A DNA stretch of 64,000 nt from Paracoccaceae bacterium (GCA_029243395.1 JAQWSE010000011.1:62001-126000), one strand, 5' to 3'. Positions 23,814 to 33,535 are shown, numbered from the stretch's first letter. The notes: generated from the sequence alone by a model not told the origin. Numbers and translations: made by a program.

Positions 23814-25538
23814 TTGACAATTAAAAAGCTAAATCATGGAGTTATCAGGGTTAAAAAAAAATCAGCTGGTTTTGGATCAAAACCTGATAAGATAATAAAG
23901 TTAGCTAAACCAGCCCAGGAAGATGTTTTACAATTAGGCTCGTATTTTCGCCAAGGACGTTTTTCTGAAGCGAGGTGCTTTGCCCAATTGCTATTGCAAA
24001 AGTTTGAACCTACTGATCTTGTCTATAATTATTATAGGTTGGCTCTAGAGGCTCAGGGGGATTTAAAAGAAGCCATCCAAAGTTATAGAAAAGCCATTCT
24101 AATTGATCCAAATTTTGCTGACGGACACCATAATCTAGCACTGTCCATGAAATCCATCGGAAATATTGGAGCGGCCATAGACGGTTATGTCAAGGCTATC
24201 TCTATAAACCCAGAGCATTTTATAGCGCATAATAATTTAGGAAATGCTTTGTGTTCGATAGGTAAGTTAGAAGAAGCGATTAAAAGTTACAGTAAAGCTA
24301 TCAAGGTAAACCCCGATTTTCCCGAAGCCTATTTTAACATGGGAAATGTGTTTAGATCTCTTGATTTTCCAAAAAAGGCTATAGAAAATTATAGAATAGC
24401 AGTTAAGAAAAAACCTGATTTTGTAGAGGCATACAATTATTTGGGAATTACGCTTAATCTTGTTGGCGAAATTAGAGCTGGAGTAAAAGAATTAGAAAAA
24501 GCGACAAAGTTAAAACCCGATTATGCTGAAGCCTATAATAATCTAGGCAAAGCCTTTTACTATATAGGCCGCATAGGTGATTCCCTGCAGAAATATAATA
24601 AGGCTCTATTTTATCGGGGAAATTATGCCGAAGCATATTGTAATAGAGCTGTTTTGTTTTTGTACATGGGGCGGGATCAAGATTCTATAAAAGATTACAA
24701 GACAGCTTTAAAGATAAAACCAAACTATTCTGAAGCATATTTTGGATTAGGTAATGCATGGAATTTAATTGGAGAAGAAAATAAAGCTTTAGTTAATTAT
24801 AATAAAGCTATTCAATTTAATCCAAATCATTTGTCATCCAAATATATGGTGGCGTCATTAACTGGGAAGGCAGTTTTTAGTGCACCCAAGGAATATGTTC
24901 GTGATTTATTTGATAATTTCGCTGGAAAGTTCGATAACTCTTTGATCGGGAAGTTAAACTATAAAGCACCGACGCAGCTTATGCATATGTTTGTAAATGC
25001 ATTTGGACAGAAAATAGAAAAATTTAGGATGGCGGTAGATCTGGGTTGTGGTACTGGTTTGGCTGGGAAAGCATTCAGAAAATACGCACGTTTTATGGTC
25101 GGAATTGATCTTTCAAAAAACATGATAGAAAAAGCTAGGAAGAAGAAAATCTACGATGAATTGATTATAGAAGATTTTTCTAAGCTCTTGGGTCAAAGAA
25201 TAAGGGTTTTTGATTTATTTATTTGTGTTGATGTATTTATTTACTTTGGGGATTTATCTGAAATTTTTAAATTATTAAGAAATAGATCAAGATCTCTATC
25301 GGTTTTGGCTTTTAGTACTGAACATTCGGACAAAAGGTCTTTTACTTTGTCAAGATTCGGACGGTTTTCCCATTCAAAAAACTATATTCATAGTCTAATT
25401 AATGAGTATGGATTTGAGTTAGTTTCTTTTAGAACCGAGAATCTTAGAAAGGAAGGAAAAAAATGGGTGAAAGGAGATTTTTACCTAGCAAGGCGAACCA
25501 ATAATAATTCTTATATTGATAGTGCAATGGTGGCCTGA
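23814..25538 (+). CDS. TPR-repeat methyltransferase
   Basis: 574 residues from TTG 23814, chosen because GAGGTGG (23802-23808) stands at the right distance; earlier in-frame TTG and GTG codons lack a ribosome site. Eight back-to-back 34-residue TPRs (about 66-338; repeat core N-L-G-x-A-hydrophobic...A-I-x-x-Y-x-K-A-I-x-x-x-P) lead to a SAM methyltransferase domain with motif I VDLGCGTG near 405 and VGIDLSKNMIEKARKK. The linker APKEYVRDLFDNFAGKFDN is characteristic of COG4976-type TPR methyltransferases. The TPRs should bind a protein partner; the methylated target is unknown. Divergent from the CBS gene. Confidence 0.88.
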   Translation: MTIKKLNHGVIRVKKKSAGFGSKPDKIIKLAKPAQEDVLQLGSYFRQGRFSEARCFAQLLLQKFEPTDLVYNYYRLALEAQGDLKEAIQSYRKAILIDPNFADGHHNLALSMKSIGNIGAAIDGYVKAISINPEHFIAHNNLGNALCSIGKLEEAIKSYSKAIKVNPDFPEAYFNMGNVFRSLDFPKKAIENYRIAVKKKPDFVEAYNYLGITLNLVGEIRAGVKELEKATKLKPDYAEAYNNLGKAFYYIGRIGDSLQKYNKALFYRGNYAEAYCNRAVLFLYMGRDQDSIKDYKTALKIKPNYSEAYFGLGNAWNLIGEENKALVNYNKAIQFNPNHLSSKYMVASLTGKAVFSAPKEYVRDLFDNFAGKFDNSLIGKLNYKAPTQLMHMFVNAFGQKIEKFRMAVDLGCGTGLAGKAFRKYARFMVGIDLSKNMIEKARKKKIYDELIIEDFSKLLGQRIRVFDLFICVDVFIYFGDLSEIFKLLRNRSRSLSVLAFSTEHSDKRSFTLSRFGRFSHSKNYIHSLINEYGFELVSFRTENLRKEGKKWVKGDFYLARRTNNNSYIDSAMVA

Positions 25539-25688
25539 TCCACTATCTATCTTATAGATTGGATGGAGAAAATCCTGATCACATACTTTAGATAAGACTG
25601 ATCACCATGTTGGTACGGTGACGACTATAGAACTCCTATTCTTATGCTGAATTTCTTATTGCTTAAAATGCCAGAAAATCCTTCCTTG

Positions 25689-25709
25689 AACTAAATTATG
25701 AATTTAGTT
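25689..25709 (+). repeat. AT-rich 9-bp hairpin downstream of the TPR-methyltransferase gene
   Basis: AACTAAATT (25689-25697) and AATTTAGTT (25701-25709) pair around an ATG loop, 150 bp after the stop of the TPR gene. It may be a weak transcript end. Nothing else is visible in the 25539-25839 gap. Confidence 0.35.
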
Positions 25710-25839
25710 TAGATTTGTGAACACGCTTGATGCTCTGCATATTTTGACGAGTTAGTAGCAAGTCACGTTATTAGATAAGGTAAAGCAGAAGAGGTAGACA
25801 GAGATTTGACCTACAAGTTAGTTGAAAGACATCCCAGTT

Positions 25840-27279
25840 ATGAATTTAAGTAAAGTTGAATCAAGTGGAATAGGCATTGTGCATTTGGGCGTAGGGGCTT
25901 TCTTCAGAGCTTTTGTCTTGCCACAGTTGCAAGAGATGGCGCAAAATTTATCAGCAGATGATATTTCAGGCTGGGGTATTTTAGGAGTAAGTTTTCGTAG
26001 TGCAGGGGTTAGAAATCGCCTCGCTAAAAACAATTTTTGCTACCATGCAGTGCAAATTTCTGGTTCTGGTTATGAGATAGTGGAAATAAATACCTTAAGT
26101 ACTGTTTACTTTCTGCAAGAACAGCGCGCAAAGGTCATGCAGGCTCTGATTTCGCCCGAATTAAAAATGGTTACATTGACGGTTTCTGAAAAAGGATATC
26201 ATTATTCTGCCAATACTCAAAGTATTAACTGGAATAATTTGCAGATCCAGAAAGATCTTGCTTGTCCGAGTATGCCTAATTCCGTGCCGGGACTCTTAAC
26301 CCTCGCACTAAAGAACCGCAGAGAAATGGGGTTGCCTTCCTTTGCCTGTGTCAGCTGTGATAACCTGGTTGCTAATGGAAGGGTATTAAAAAAAGTTGTT
26401 TTAGATTTAGCTTGGCGTATAGATCCTGATCTTGCCAATTGGATCAATGAGAACACACCTTTCCCGTGCACAATGGTTGATCGTATTGTTCCTGCAACCA
26501 AGCCAGAAGAGGTTAGAAAAATTTCGAAACTGACTGTTTGGAAAGATCCTGCACCTGTGTTTCATGAACCTTTTAGACAATGGATTATTGAAGATTGCTG
26601 TGGTTCTTTATCTTGTCCTCCCCTGAAGAGTGTTGGAGTCATTTTTACAAAGGACGTGAAACCTTACGAAGAAATGAAGTTGAGACTGTTAAATGCGACA
26701 CACTCAGCCATTGCGTATTTAGGTCAACTTTTGAACAAAGACACCGTTTTTGATGCAGTTCAAGACCCGGAAATTGTCGATTTCATTGAATATTTATGGG
26801 AGCTAGAGCTTCGCCCTAGCTTAGAAGAACCTCCAGATATTAATTTGGGTGAATATACTCAAAGATTGATGGCACGTTACCAAAATCCAGCACTTGAACA
26901 TGAAACAATTCAAATCGCTATGGATGGATCTCAAAAAGTTCAACCTCGTATATTGGCTCCAATTCGCTCAAACCTCTTAGCAGGTAGACCAACTAGTGGT
27001 TTGAGCCTTGTAGTGGCCGCTTGGATAAAGTTTTTGGTTGAAAAAGATGCAAATGGAAGAATGCAAGAAATCGATGACCCTTTGCAAGAAAGCTTGCTCA
27101 AAGCGATAAGGCAAAAAAATCCTGTAGACACTATACTTGATATCAGTGAAATTTTTGGAAAAGATCTTGGACAAGATGAACGATTTGTTAAATCAGTGAG
27201 CGAGGCTTTTGTTTCAATGTCTCAATCTGGACTGAGAACATGTCTCAAACTTTTTCTTGAAGAGTCAGGTTTCCATTAG
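25840..27279 (+). CDS. Mannitol dehydrogenase-family polyol/hexuronate oxidoreductase
   Basis: 479 residues from ATG 25840 (TTG 25822 adds six). Rossmann motif GIVHLGVGAFFRAF at residues 8-21, the family's GxGxFxRxH-like opening (the usual final His is Phe). The C-terminal domain has KLRLLNATHSAIAYLGQL, the K-x-x-x-x-N-x-x-H catalytic set (Lys, Asn, His), so the enzyme should be active. It interconverts a ketose or keto-acid sugar and its polyol with NAD(H): mannitol 2-dehydrogenase, fructuronate reductase or tagaturonate reductase. There is no sugar-uptake gene nearby. Substrate not resolved. Confidence 0.9.
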   Translation: MNLSKVESSGIGIVHLGVGAFFRAFVLPQLQEMAQNLSADDISGWGILGVSFRSAGVRNRLAKNNFCYHAVQISGSGYEIVEINTLSTVYFLQEQRAKVMQALISPELKMVTLTVSEKGYHYSANTQSINWNNLQIQKDLACPSMPNSVPGLLTLALKNRREMGLPSFACVSCDNLVANGRVLKKVVLDLAWRIDPDLANWINENTPFPCTMVDRIVPATKPEEVRKISKLTVWKDPAPVFHEPFRQWIIEDCCGSLSCPPLKSVGVIFTKDVKPYEEMKLRLLNATHSAIAYLGQLLNKDTVFDAVQDPEIVDFIEYLWELELRPSLEEPPDINLGEYTQRLMARYQNPALEHETIQIAMDGSQKVQPRILAPIRSNLLAGRPTSGLSLVVAAWIKFLVEKDANGRMQEIDDPLQESLLKAIRQKNPVDTILDISEIFGKDLGQDERFVKSVSEAFVSMSQSGLRTCLKLFLEESGFH

Positions 27280-27401
27280 CCAGTAATATAGGTTCCAGAT
27301 TTTACTTTCAAATGGCTAAAGATTGTGGAAAGATAAGGTAGTTAAGCTTGATTGGAGAAAATAATTCTTGTTCAGTTAAGCATATTACTAGGGAGAAAAA
27401 T

Positions 27402-27686
27402 ATGAGATTTTTGGCAACATTTAAAAAATCATGTGACTTTAAAAGATGGCTCAAGTTGGTTGACGACCTAAAGCCTCACATGAACAAACATGGGTTAAAG
27501 TTAATAGTGGCAATGGAAAGTGATGATGGAACTAGAATTTATGATCTAGGCGAGGCAGAAACTATGGAAGGGGTCGAAGCATTTGTTTCTGACCCGGAAG
27601 TAATTCGAATGAGAGCAGACGCTGGCGTAGACACTGAAAGTCAAGAAGTTATAGCTCCGGTAGGAAAATATCATATTTTTGATTAA
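27402..27686 (+). CDS. DUF3764-like small protein
   Basis: 94 residues from ATG 27402, chosen over an upstream TTG by the AGGGAG site 7 bases before. The pattern FLATFKKSCDFKRWLKLVDD, HMNKHGLKLIVAM, RIYDLGEAETMEGVEAFVSD matches the ferredoxin-like alpha/beta architecture of DUF3764/ABM-type small dimeric proteins. No catalytic residues assigned. It sits between the mannitol-dehydrogenase-family gene and the convergent P450 gene. Assignment is by eye. Confidence 0.7.
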   Translation: MRFLATFKKSCDFKRWLKLVDDLKPHMNKHGLKLIVAMESDDGTRIYDLGEAETMEGVEAFVSDPEVIRMRADAGVDTESQEVIAPVGKYHIFD

Positions 27687-27799
27687 TGTAGGCAAACAAG
27701 GTATGATCTCAGAAAACCACCATTAACTTTTACAAGTTTCAGCTGTAACTGATTTTATTAGCAATAAAAACAACTTTATTTCTAGTTGCAGATTATGAT

Positions 27800-28963
27800 T
27801 TACCAAAGGCAGCGAACTTCCAATGGACCCCTGAAAGCCCAACCACGAAATTGTACATCAAATTTCTCAGCGAGTTTCAAATTCGGAAATCTATCAAATA
27901 ATTTTGGTAGTGCTACCTCGCCGATCAAGCACCTGGAAATTGCAGCACCCGCACAAAAATGCGGTCCAGCACCAAAAGGAATACTTTTTGTCCTATCTTG
28001 CAAAACATCAAATGTTTCAGGACTTTTAAAGCACTCTTCATCCCTATTTGCTGATCCAAACATAAAGAAAACCCGGTCATTCTCAGCAAAACTAATTTGG
28101 TTGACTTTGCAATCTTTGTTTATACGTCTAGGAGACATACCAATCGGTGAAATCCACCTTGAAAACTCTTCAAAAGCTCCAAGCCAGGAAACTTTATTAG
28201 CTAATATTATTTTCATTTGTTCAGGGTGATGTAATAATGCCCAAATAGTTCCTGCAATTGCATCCCTTGGTTCATTCTGACCGCCTGATATCGCGAGTTT
28301 GATATTGGCTCTTATTTGTTCTTCTGACAATCCAGCTTGAATTTGGACAGATAACAGGGACTTAGTTGGATTTTTTAGGAGGAATGGCTGGATTTCATCA
28401 ATATGTGCATCGATTGCTGCCGTACACTTATTACAGTTTTGCTCTATTTCTTTATTTCCTTCATAGTTAGCTATACCGTCAATCATCCCTTGGCTTACCC
28501 TATCCATTTCTCTAGTTGCCATGTTCGTTAAACCGGTGATTTCCTTGAGGGCCTGAGCAGATAATGGCATCGCATATTCGCTCATCAAATCCCCGCCTTT
28601 CTGACACGCCAATTTATCGAGTATGGTGTCGGCAAAATCAGAAAATTTTTGTTTCCATATTAATTTAGTTGTTTTTGGAGATATTGTTGGGAAAATAGCT
28701 CGCCGTTCGTTTAAGTGGGCATTGCCATCCTTTCTCATCATATTTTGACCCATCAGTTGGGTCATAAGTCCCTCCGGTTGATCGGAAGAAAAAATGGATG
28801 TTTTCTTTTCATTTTCGAATATAGCTTGCCGTTTGGTGATTAAAGTAGCATCCAGCTGTGGAACATAAGCAATGGGAAATTTTGCCCTCATCACTTTTAA
28901 ATCTGGATAAGGATCCAACCAAAAACGAGACATATTTAAATCATAAATAGGCGCATTGGGCAT
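27800..28963 (-). CDS. Cytochrome P450 monooxygenase
   Basis: 387 residues. Haem-ligand motif FGAGPHFCAG with Cys at about 337; ExxR helix in FEEFSRWISP; C-terminus ends in a short beta sheet (EVRCLW). The I-helix reads AISGGQNEPRDAIAG: where most P450s have an acid-threonine pair, this one has Glu-Pro, as in some bacterial groups. Length is normal for soluble bacterial P450s. No ferredoxin or ferredoxin reductase gene lies within the window, so electron donors are elsewhere. ATG start. Substrate unknown. Confidence 0.95.
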   Translation of the reverse strand: MPNAPIYDLNMSRFWLDPYPDLKVMRAKFPIAYVPQLDATLITKRQAIFENEKKTSIFSSDQPEGLMTQLMGQNMMRKDGNAHLNERRAIFPTISPKTTKLIWKQKFSDFADTILDKLACQKGGDLMSEYAMPLSAQALKEITGLTNMATREMDRVSQGMIDGIANYEGNKEIEQNCNKCTAAIDAHIDEIQPFLLKNPTKSLLSVQIQAGLSEEQIRANIKLAISGGQNEPRDAIAGTIWALLHHPEQMKIILANKVSWLGAFEEFSRWISPIGMSPRRINKDCKVNQISFAENDRVFFMFGSANRDEECFKSPETFDVLQDRTKSIPFGAGPHFCAGAAISRCLIGEVALPKLFDRFPNLKLAEKFDVQFRGWAFRGPLEVRCLW

Positions 28964-29407
28964 TATTAGTTCGCCTTTTGTGTTAATCTAAATTGGATCA
29001 AAAAGTTATTTCTTTAGGATCTTAAATCAGCATGCAACATACTACTTGTTAGTAGATTATAATAGTGTGAAAGCTTGAATTTAATTTTATTTCTCGCTTA
29101 TTCCCATATGGATTAATATCTGAGGTTACTCATGCCAATTAGAATAGCTTTAAACTAATGATCAAGAAATTCATTTAAAAGCAATAACAAAATTTTGCGG
29201 AAAAATGTGGCACGATTTTTGTAATATCAGAAATCTATATTCCTTTAGTCTTAGGTCAAAAAAATTAGTATCAGTTGTGTAATATTAACTATAAAGCAAA
29301 AGTGCTGGATATTGAAAATTATCAGAAAAAAGTCAGGATATCGTAAACACTTATGGGAAAAATAGAATATAATTTCAAAACAGTAATTGTTTAAAAGGAC
29401 TACCAAA
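28964..29407. other. Intergenic region, 444 bp, with a possible sigma-54 site
   Basis: No gene or long repeat seen. At 29208-29223 TGGCACG, four bases, TTGTA is one base off the sigma-54 -24/-12 consensus and points to the DUF6165 gene 185 bp downstream. Chance occurrence in AT-rich DNA cannot be excluded. Confidence 0.25.
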
Positions 29408-29797
29408 ATGAATAATCCCAAGGTGCCAGTTTCATGGGGAGAACTGTTTGACAAGATCACGATTCTTCAAATCAAATCAGAGAAGCTTTGTGCTCCTCAG
29501 GCTCTTAAGAATGTGAACACAGAACTACACATGCTGCGCACAATAATTGATGAAAAAGTTCCAAATTTATCAGAAGCAAAAGAATTTGAAAAAGAGTTAA
29601 AGCTAATCAACCAAAAATTATGGGATATAGAAGATCAAATTAGAGAAAAAGAGCGAAAAAAGATTTTTGATAGTGAATTCATTCAATGCGCTCGCATGGT
29701 TTACATAACGAACGATAAACGTTCAATAATTAAAAGAAGCATAAATCAGGTTTTTGGATCGGATTTGATGGAAGAAAAATCTTATTCTTCCTATTGA
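29408..29797 (+). CDS. DUF6165-family protein
   Basis: 129 residues from ATG 29408 (AAAGGA 7 bases upstream; an earlier TTG is rejected). The opening VPVSWGELFDKITILQIKSEK is the DUF6165 hallmark, followed by a long helix with heptad character (FEKELKLINQKLWDIEDQIREKERKK) that suggests a coiled coil. DUF6165 proteins have no known activity and are often near sugar-transfer or TPR genes. A small AGTTAA/TTAACT hairpin follows its stop codon. The gap to the next gene (29798-30090) holds nothing recognisable. Confidence 0.85.
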   Translation: MNNPKVPVSWGELFDKITILQIKSEKLCAPQALKNVNTELHMLRTIIDEKVPNLSEAKEFEKELKLINQKLWDIEDQIREKERKKIFDSEFIQCARMVYITNDKRSIIKRSINQVFGSDLMEEKSYSSY

Positions 29798-30090
29798 AGT
29801 TAAAGTCTTAACTGCTATTTGGCCTCTATTAGCATTCTTTAGGTGCTGGTCCAAATTACAGTATAAAGATTCTTTCAGATTATCAGAAACAAGGTTTTAT
29901 AAATCTTAAACCTCATGTATTATTAATTTTTGTAAGACGTTAGGGATATTAAGTACCGGTCTCTCCTAGTCAAAAAATGTTTTCTGGGTAAACTTGATGA
30001 TCTTGATGGTTTTAGGTAACTAAACCCAAGTAATTGTTGCTCAAACTAAGTTAATGATAAATGAAATCTTTTTAATAATGAAAGGTAAAA

Positions 30091-31539
30091 ATGATTATGA
30101 ATGAATCTGTCATTATGAAAACTTCGAAGTATTTTAAGGAGAGGGGAATCCTTCTACCTACACTTAGGGAGCTATGTAATCCGAAGGAAATAAATTCCCA
30201 AATAAAGTTTGATCTAGATTCCATAGAAAAAAACTCGATGAATCCCCTAAATCTTTTCAGAGTTCATTGGTTCAATAGTAGAGATAAGAGGGCTTTTTCC
30301 GAAGTTCCTGAACATATCGTTCTACCTAGCGATTTGACAGGCATAGATGCAAAAATTATTGTTAATGTAGGAAGATTTTTTCCATTGATTGATGCACACA
30401 AAGTGTTAGCCGCTTACGGTTGCTTGCTTCCAAGAATATTGAGCGGGACTTTTGATTATGAGTTTAACAAAGCTATTTGGCCTTCCACAGGTAATTATTG
30501 CCGAGGTGGAATAGCAATTTCCAGAATTTTGGGCTTAAAGAGTGTAGCAATTTTGCCTGAGGGAATGAGTAAGGAAAGATTTTCTTGGTTGGGAAAATGG
30601 GTGGAAGACAAGAGTGATATAATAAAGACTGCTGGAACAGAGAGTAATGTAAAGGAAATTTATGATGCCTGTAACGAGTTAAGAAAAAACGAAAGAAATG
30701 ATATAATTAACCAATTTGATGAGTACTATAATTATGCAATTCATCGGGCAGTGTCTGGGCCATCTTTTGAAAAATCTTTTCTGAAAGTTAAGGGGGAGAG
30801 TAAATTGAGAGCTAGGCTTTTTGTCTCTGCATCTGGCTCTAGTGGAACCTTGGCAGCTGGAGATTATTTAAAAGAGCAGCTAAACACAAAAATCGCTGTA
30901 GTAGAAGCTGCTGAATGTCCAACTTTACTTAATAACGGCTATGGAGAACACAATATTCAAGGAATTGGGGACAAGCATGTTCCGCTCATCCATAACGTTA
31001 TGAACACTGACTTTGTAGTTGGGATTTCGGATGAGTCTACGGACAATTTAAATATTATTTTTAATACTGATATAGGCCACAAGTTTTTGGAAAATCGAAA
31101 AGGTTTGAAACCAGATCTAATCAAAAAGCTTCCAGAATTTGGTTTTTCAACTATTGCAAACATACTGGCCTCAATAAAGTTAGCCAAATATTTGAAACTA
31201 GGACCTGAAGATGCTGTGATTACTGTGGCAACAGATGGGGCAGATTTGTACCTTTCTGAACTAAATAAGGCGGTAAAAAGCTTTAATGGAACATATGATG
31301 AAACATCCTGTGCAGAAATATTTGGACAACATTTAAGAGGAGTTTCAACTGACAATCTACTTGAATTAAGCCAAATGGATAGAGAGAGAATTTTCAATCT
31401 TGGTTATTACACTTGGGTGGAGCAACAAGGGGTGCAGATAGATGCTTTTGAAGCTAGGAGGACCCAAGACTTTTGGGATAAACACTATATTGATATGATG
31501 TCATTAGATTCAAAGATAAATCAATTTAATTTACTGTGA
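30091..31539 (+). CDS. Fold-type-II PLP-dependent enzyme (cysteine-synthase/threonine-deaminase-like)
   Basis: 482 residues, longer than cysteine synthases (about 310). NVGRFFPLIDAHKVLAAYG supplies the probable Schiff-base Lys in HK; STGNYCRGGIAISRILG is the substrate loop (S/T-x-G-N-x-G-x-A); SASGSSGTLAAGDYL binds the phosphate. The protein catalyses a beta-replacement or beta/alpha-elimination on an amino acid. A unique 90-residue N-terminal part and the C-terminal TDNLLELSQMDRERIFNLGYYTWVEQQG tail are not part of the core fold. Immediately followed by two EamA permeases (20- and 56-bp gaps). Confidence 0.82.
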   Translation: MIMNESVIMKTSKYFKERGILLPTLRELCNPKEINSQIKFDLDSIEKNSMNPLNLFRVHWFNSRDKRAFSEVPEHIVLPSDLTGIDAKIIVNVGRFFPLIDAHKVLAAYGCLLPRILSGTFDYEFNKAIWPSTGNYCRGGIAISRILGLKSVAILPEGMSKERFSWLGKWVEDKSDIIKTAGTESNVKEIYDACNELRKNERNDIINQFDEYYNYAIHRAVSGPSFEKSFLKVKGESKLRARLFVSASGSSGTLAAGDYLKEQLNTKIAVVEAAECPTLLNNGYGEHNIQGIGDKHVPLIHNVMNTDFVVGISDESTDNLNIIFNTDIGHKFLENRKGLKPDLIKKLPEFGFSTIANILASIKLAKYLKLGPEDAVITVATDGADLYLSELNKAVKSFNGTYDETSCAEIFGQHLRGVSTDNLLELSQMDRERIFNLGYYTWVEQQGVQIDAFEARRTQDFWDKHYIDMMSLDSKINQFNLL

Positions 31540-31559
31540 TAAAAGAAAATGGGATTTAA

Positions 31560-32462
31560 ATGATTGTGAAATCAGTAACAGATAATCAGCGGTTTTTTGC
31601 CATAACATTAATGACTGTAGGTTCTATTTTTATTAGTTTTAATGGGATAGTGCTAAGGAGTATTGAGGCTGCTGATAACTGGACTATAATTTTTTACCGA
31701 TCTTTAGCTTTTTCTTTAGCTGTTTTTTTATATTTGTTTCTTAAGTACAGAAGAGTCCTTCTCTCGCAAATCAAAAAAACAGGGCCATATGGATTACTTG
31801 CAGGATTAATATTAGGTATTTCTAATGGGTGTTTTATTTTAGCTATGACCTCTACGACGGTTGCTAACACTGTTTTTACTATAAGTTTAATTCCGTTTAT
31901 CACTGCATTGTTAGCATTTTTTATTTTAGGAGAAAAATTAAAGAAAATTACGATTTACACAATGATTGCTGCATTATTGGGTGTTGTAATAATGTTTTAT
32001 GGAGCTTTGCAGGCAGGAGAATTTTCGGGAAATGTGCTCGCATTTTTTACGGCTATTTTTTTTTCCATTTTCACTATAGTCCTGCGATCAAAGGTAAGTA
32101 TAGATATGTTGCCATGCCTTCTTTTATCAGGCGTAATTCCGATGTTGGTATCATCATCTCTTAAGATGGGTGCATTGCAAATTTCATTTCATGACATTTT
32201 ACTTTGTTTTCTATTAGGAGGGATCATGTCTGCCTTTGTAAATATCTGCTTCGTCTTTGCAACAAGGCATCTTATTGCTGGCGAGGTAACTCTTTTCTTC
32301 TTCTTAGAAATTTCCCTTAGTCCGACTTGGGTTTGGCTCTTTGCAAATGAAGCAGTGTCTATGAACACCCTTATTGGTGGTTCAGTAATATTGGCATCCC
32401 TTTTAATACGAGCGCTTTGGCTTCGTTTTATCATTCATAAGCCAGTGGGCACCCACGGGTAA
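31560..32462 (+). CDS. DMT-superfamily permease (EamA family), first of tandem pair
   Basis: 300 residues, about ten membrane helices in two EamA repeats (about 15-140, 155-285). Typical segments: IFISFNGIVLRSIEAADNWT in TM1, FYRSLAFSLAVFLYL in TM2, AMTSTTVANTVFTISLIPF in TM3-4 and SPTWVWLFANEAVSMNTLIGG in the second half. Predicted to export an amino acid or similar metabolite; the upstream PLP enzyme makes that reading attractive (inference). ATG with GGGA upstream, 20 bp after the PLP-enzyme stop, so part of the same transcript. Confidence 0.88.
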   Translation: MIVKSVTDNQRFFAITLMTVGSIFISFNGIVLRSIEAADNWTIIFYRSLAFSLAVFLYLFLKYRRVLLSQIKKTGPYGLLAGLILGISNGCFILAMTSTTVANTVFTISLIPFITALLAFFILGEKLKKITIYTMIAALLGVVIMFYGALQAGEFSGNVLAFFTAIFFSIFTIVLRSKVSIDMLPCLLLSGVIPMLVSSSLKMGALQISFHDILLCFLLGGIMSAFVNICFVFATRHLIAGEVTLFFFLEISLSPTWVWLFANEAVSMNTLIGGSVILASLLIRALWLRFIIHKPVGTHG

Positions 32463-32518
32463 TCTAACTAGAATGGCGATTGGATAAGATATTGGCTAAG
32501 AACTAGAAAGATTATGTA

Positions 32519-33376
32519 ATGCCAAAAAAATATGCTGTTTTATTAGTTCTAATGGGCGGAATTTTCATGAGTTTTGTTGGTCTTTACATGCGACTTCTAT
32601 CCCAGGCTGATGGTTTCCAGATCTTATTTTATCGTTCATTCGGTATTTGCGGAATTGTTGTCTTTGTTAGCTGTTTGCGCCGGCAAACTACACCAATGAA
32701 ATTCTTTAAAAGTATTGATATAAATGACATTTTCATGGGTTTTGCACTTTCATTGGCTTTTACTTGTTATGTATTTGCAATGCTATACACTTCAGTAGCC
32801 TCTACGTTACTCATTCTTTCTGCAACACCTTTTATGACAGCCTCTATTGGTTGGCTGTGGATAGGAGAACGCCCTAAATCAATTACTTGGGTGGCCATGT
32901 GTTTTGCATTTTTTGGAATTTATTTAATGGTGAAAGCAGGGCAACAACTAGGAAATAACTTTGGTAATTTGATGGCATTATTATCGGGTTTCTGGTTTGC
33001 CCTTATGTTAGTAATTGCCCGTAGAAGCGGCAAACATGATGTTTTGGGAGGCACCTTTATTGGCGGTGCTTTCTGTGTTCTTTTGGGGGGGTGTATGGCG
33101 GTTACTCTTGGTAACGGTTTAACTGTTTTAAGTTTTGATTTATTTATAATCTTGGTAATGGGTATTTTTGGGATTGGGATCGGAATTGCCTTTGTTACTT
33201 GGGGAGCTAGCCATGTTCCGGCTGCCGAAGTAAGTATACTGGTATTGATAGAGAGTGTCCTAGGTCCTGTTTGGCCATGGCTTTTACTTGGGGAATCAAT
33301 GACTTTATCTGAGATTCTAGGAGGATCATTGGTTCTAAGCTCTGTCGTGACGTTTGCTCTTTTTACAGCAAAATGA
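32519..33376 (+). CDS. DMT-superfamily permease (EamA family), second of tandem pair
   Basis: 285 residues with two EamA repeats; it is clearly related to the product of the previous gene (GGIFMSFVGLYMRLLSQADG against its SIFISFNGIVLRSIEAADN, and FYRSFGICGIVVFV against FYRSLAFSLAVFLY), so the pair arose by duplication. Both probably act in the cytoplasmic membrane; whether they work as separate exporters or as a heterodimer, as some small DMT pairs do, is not visible. Starts 56 bp after the first. No terminator seen behind it. Confidence 0.87.
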   Translation: MPKKYAVLLVLMGGIFMSFVGLYMRLLSQADGFQILFYRSFGICGIVVFVSCLRRQTTPMKFFKSIDINDIFMGFALSLAFTCYVFAMLYTSVASTLLILSATPFMTASIGWLWIGERPKSITWVAMCFAFFGIYLMVKAGQQLGNNFGNLMALLSGFWFALMLVIARRSGKHDVLGGTFIGGAFCVLLGGCMAVTLGNGLTVLSFDLFIILVMGIFGIGIGIAFVTWGASHVPAAEVSILVLIESVLGPVWPWLLLGESMTLSEILGGSLVLSSVVTFALFTAK

Positions 33377-33535
33377 TTTGTAAATTAATCGAGTTTCTTT
33401 TCTAATTTAGGGCGTTTAATTCAGGCATGAAGAAAATAGTTTGTATATCCCAAGTAACATTTCTTAAAAAAATTTATTCGAGTCCAATTATATAGAGAGA
33501 GTTTATGAGAGAATTTGGTCCTTAAAATAATATTC

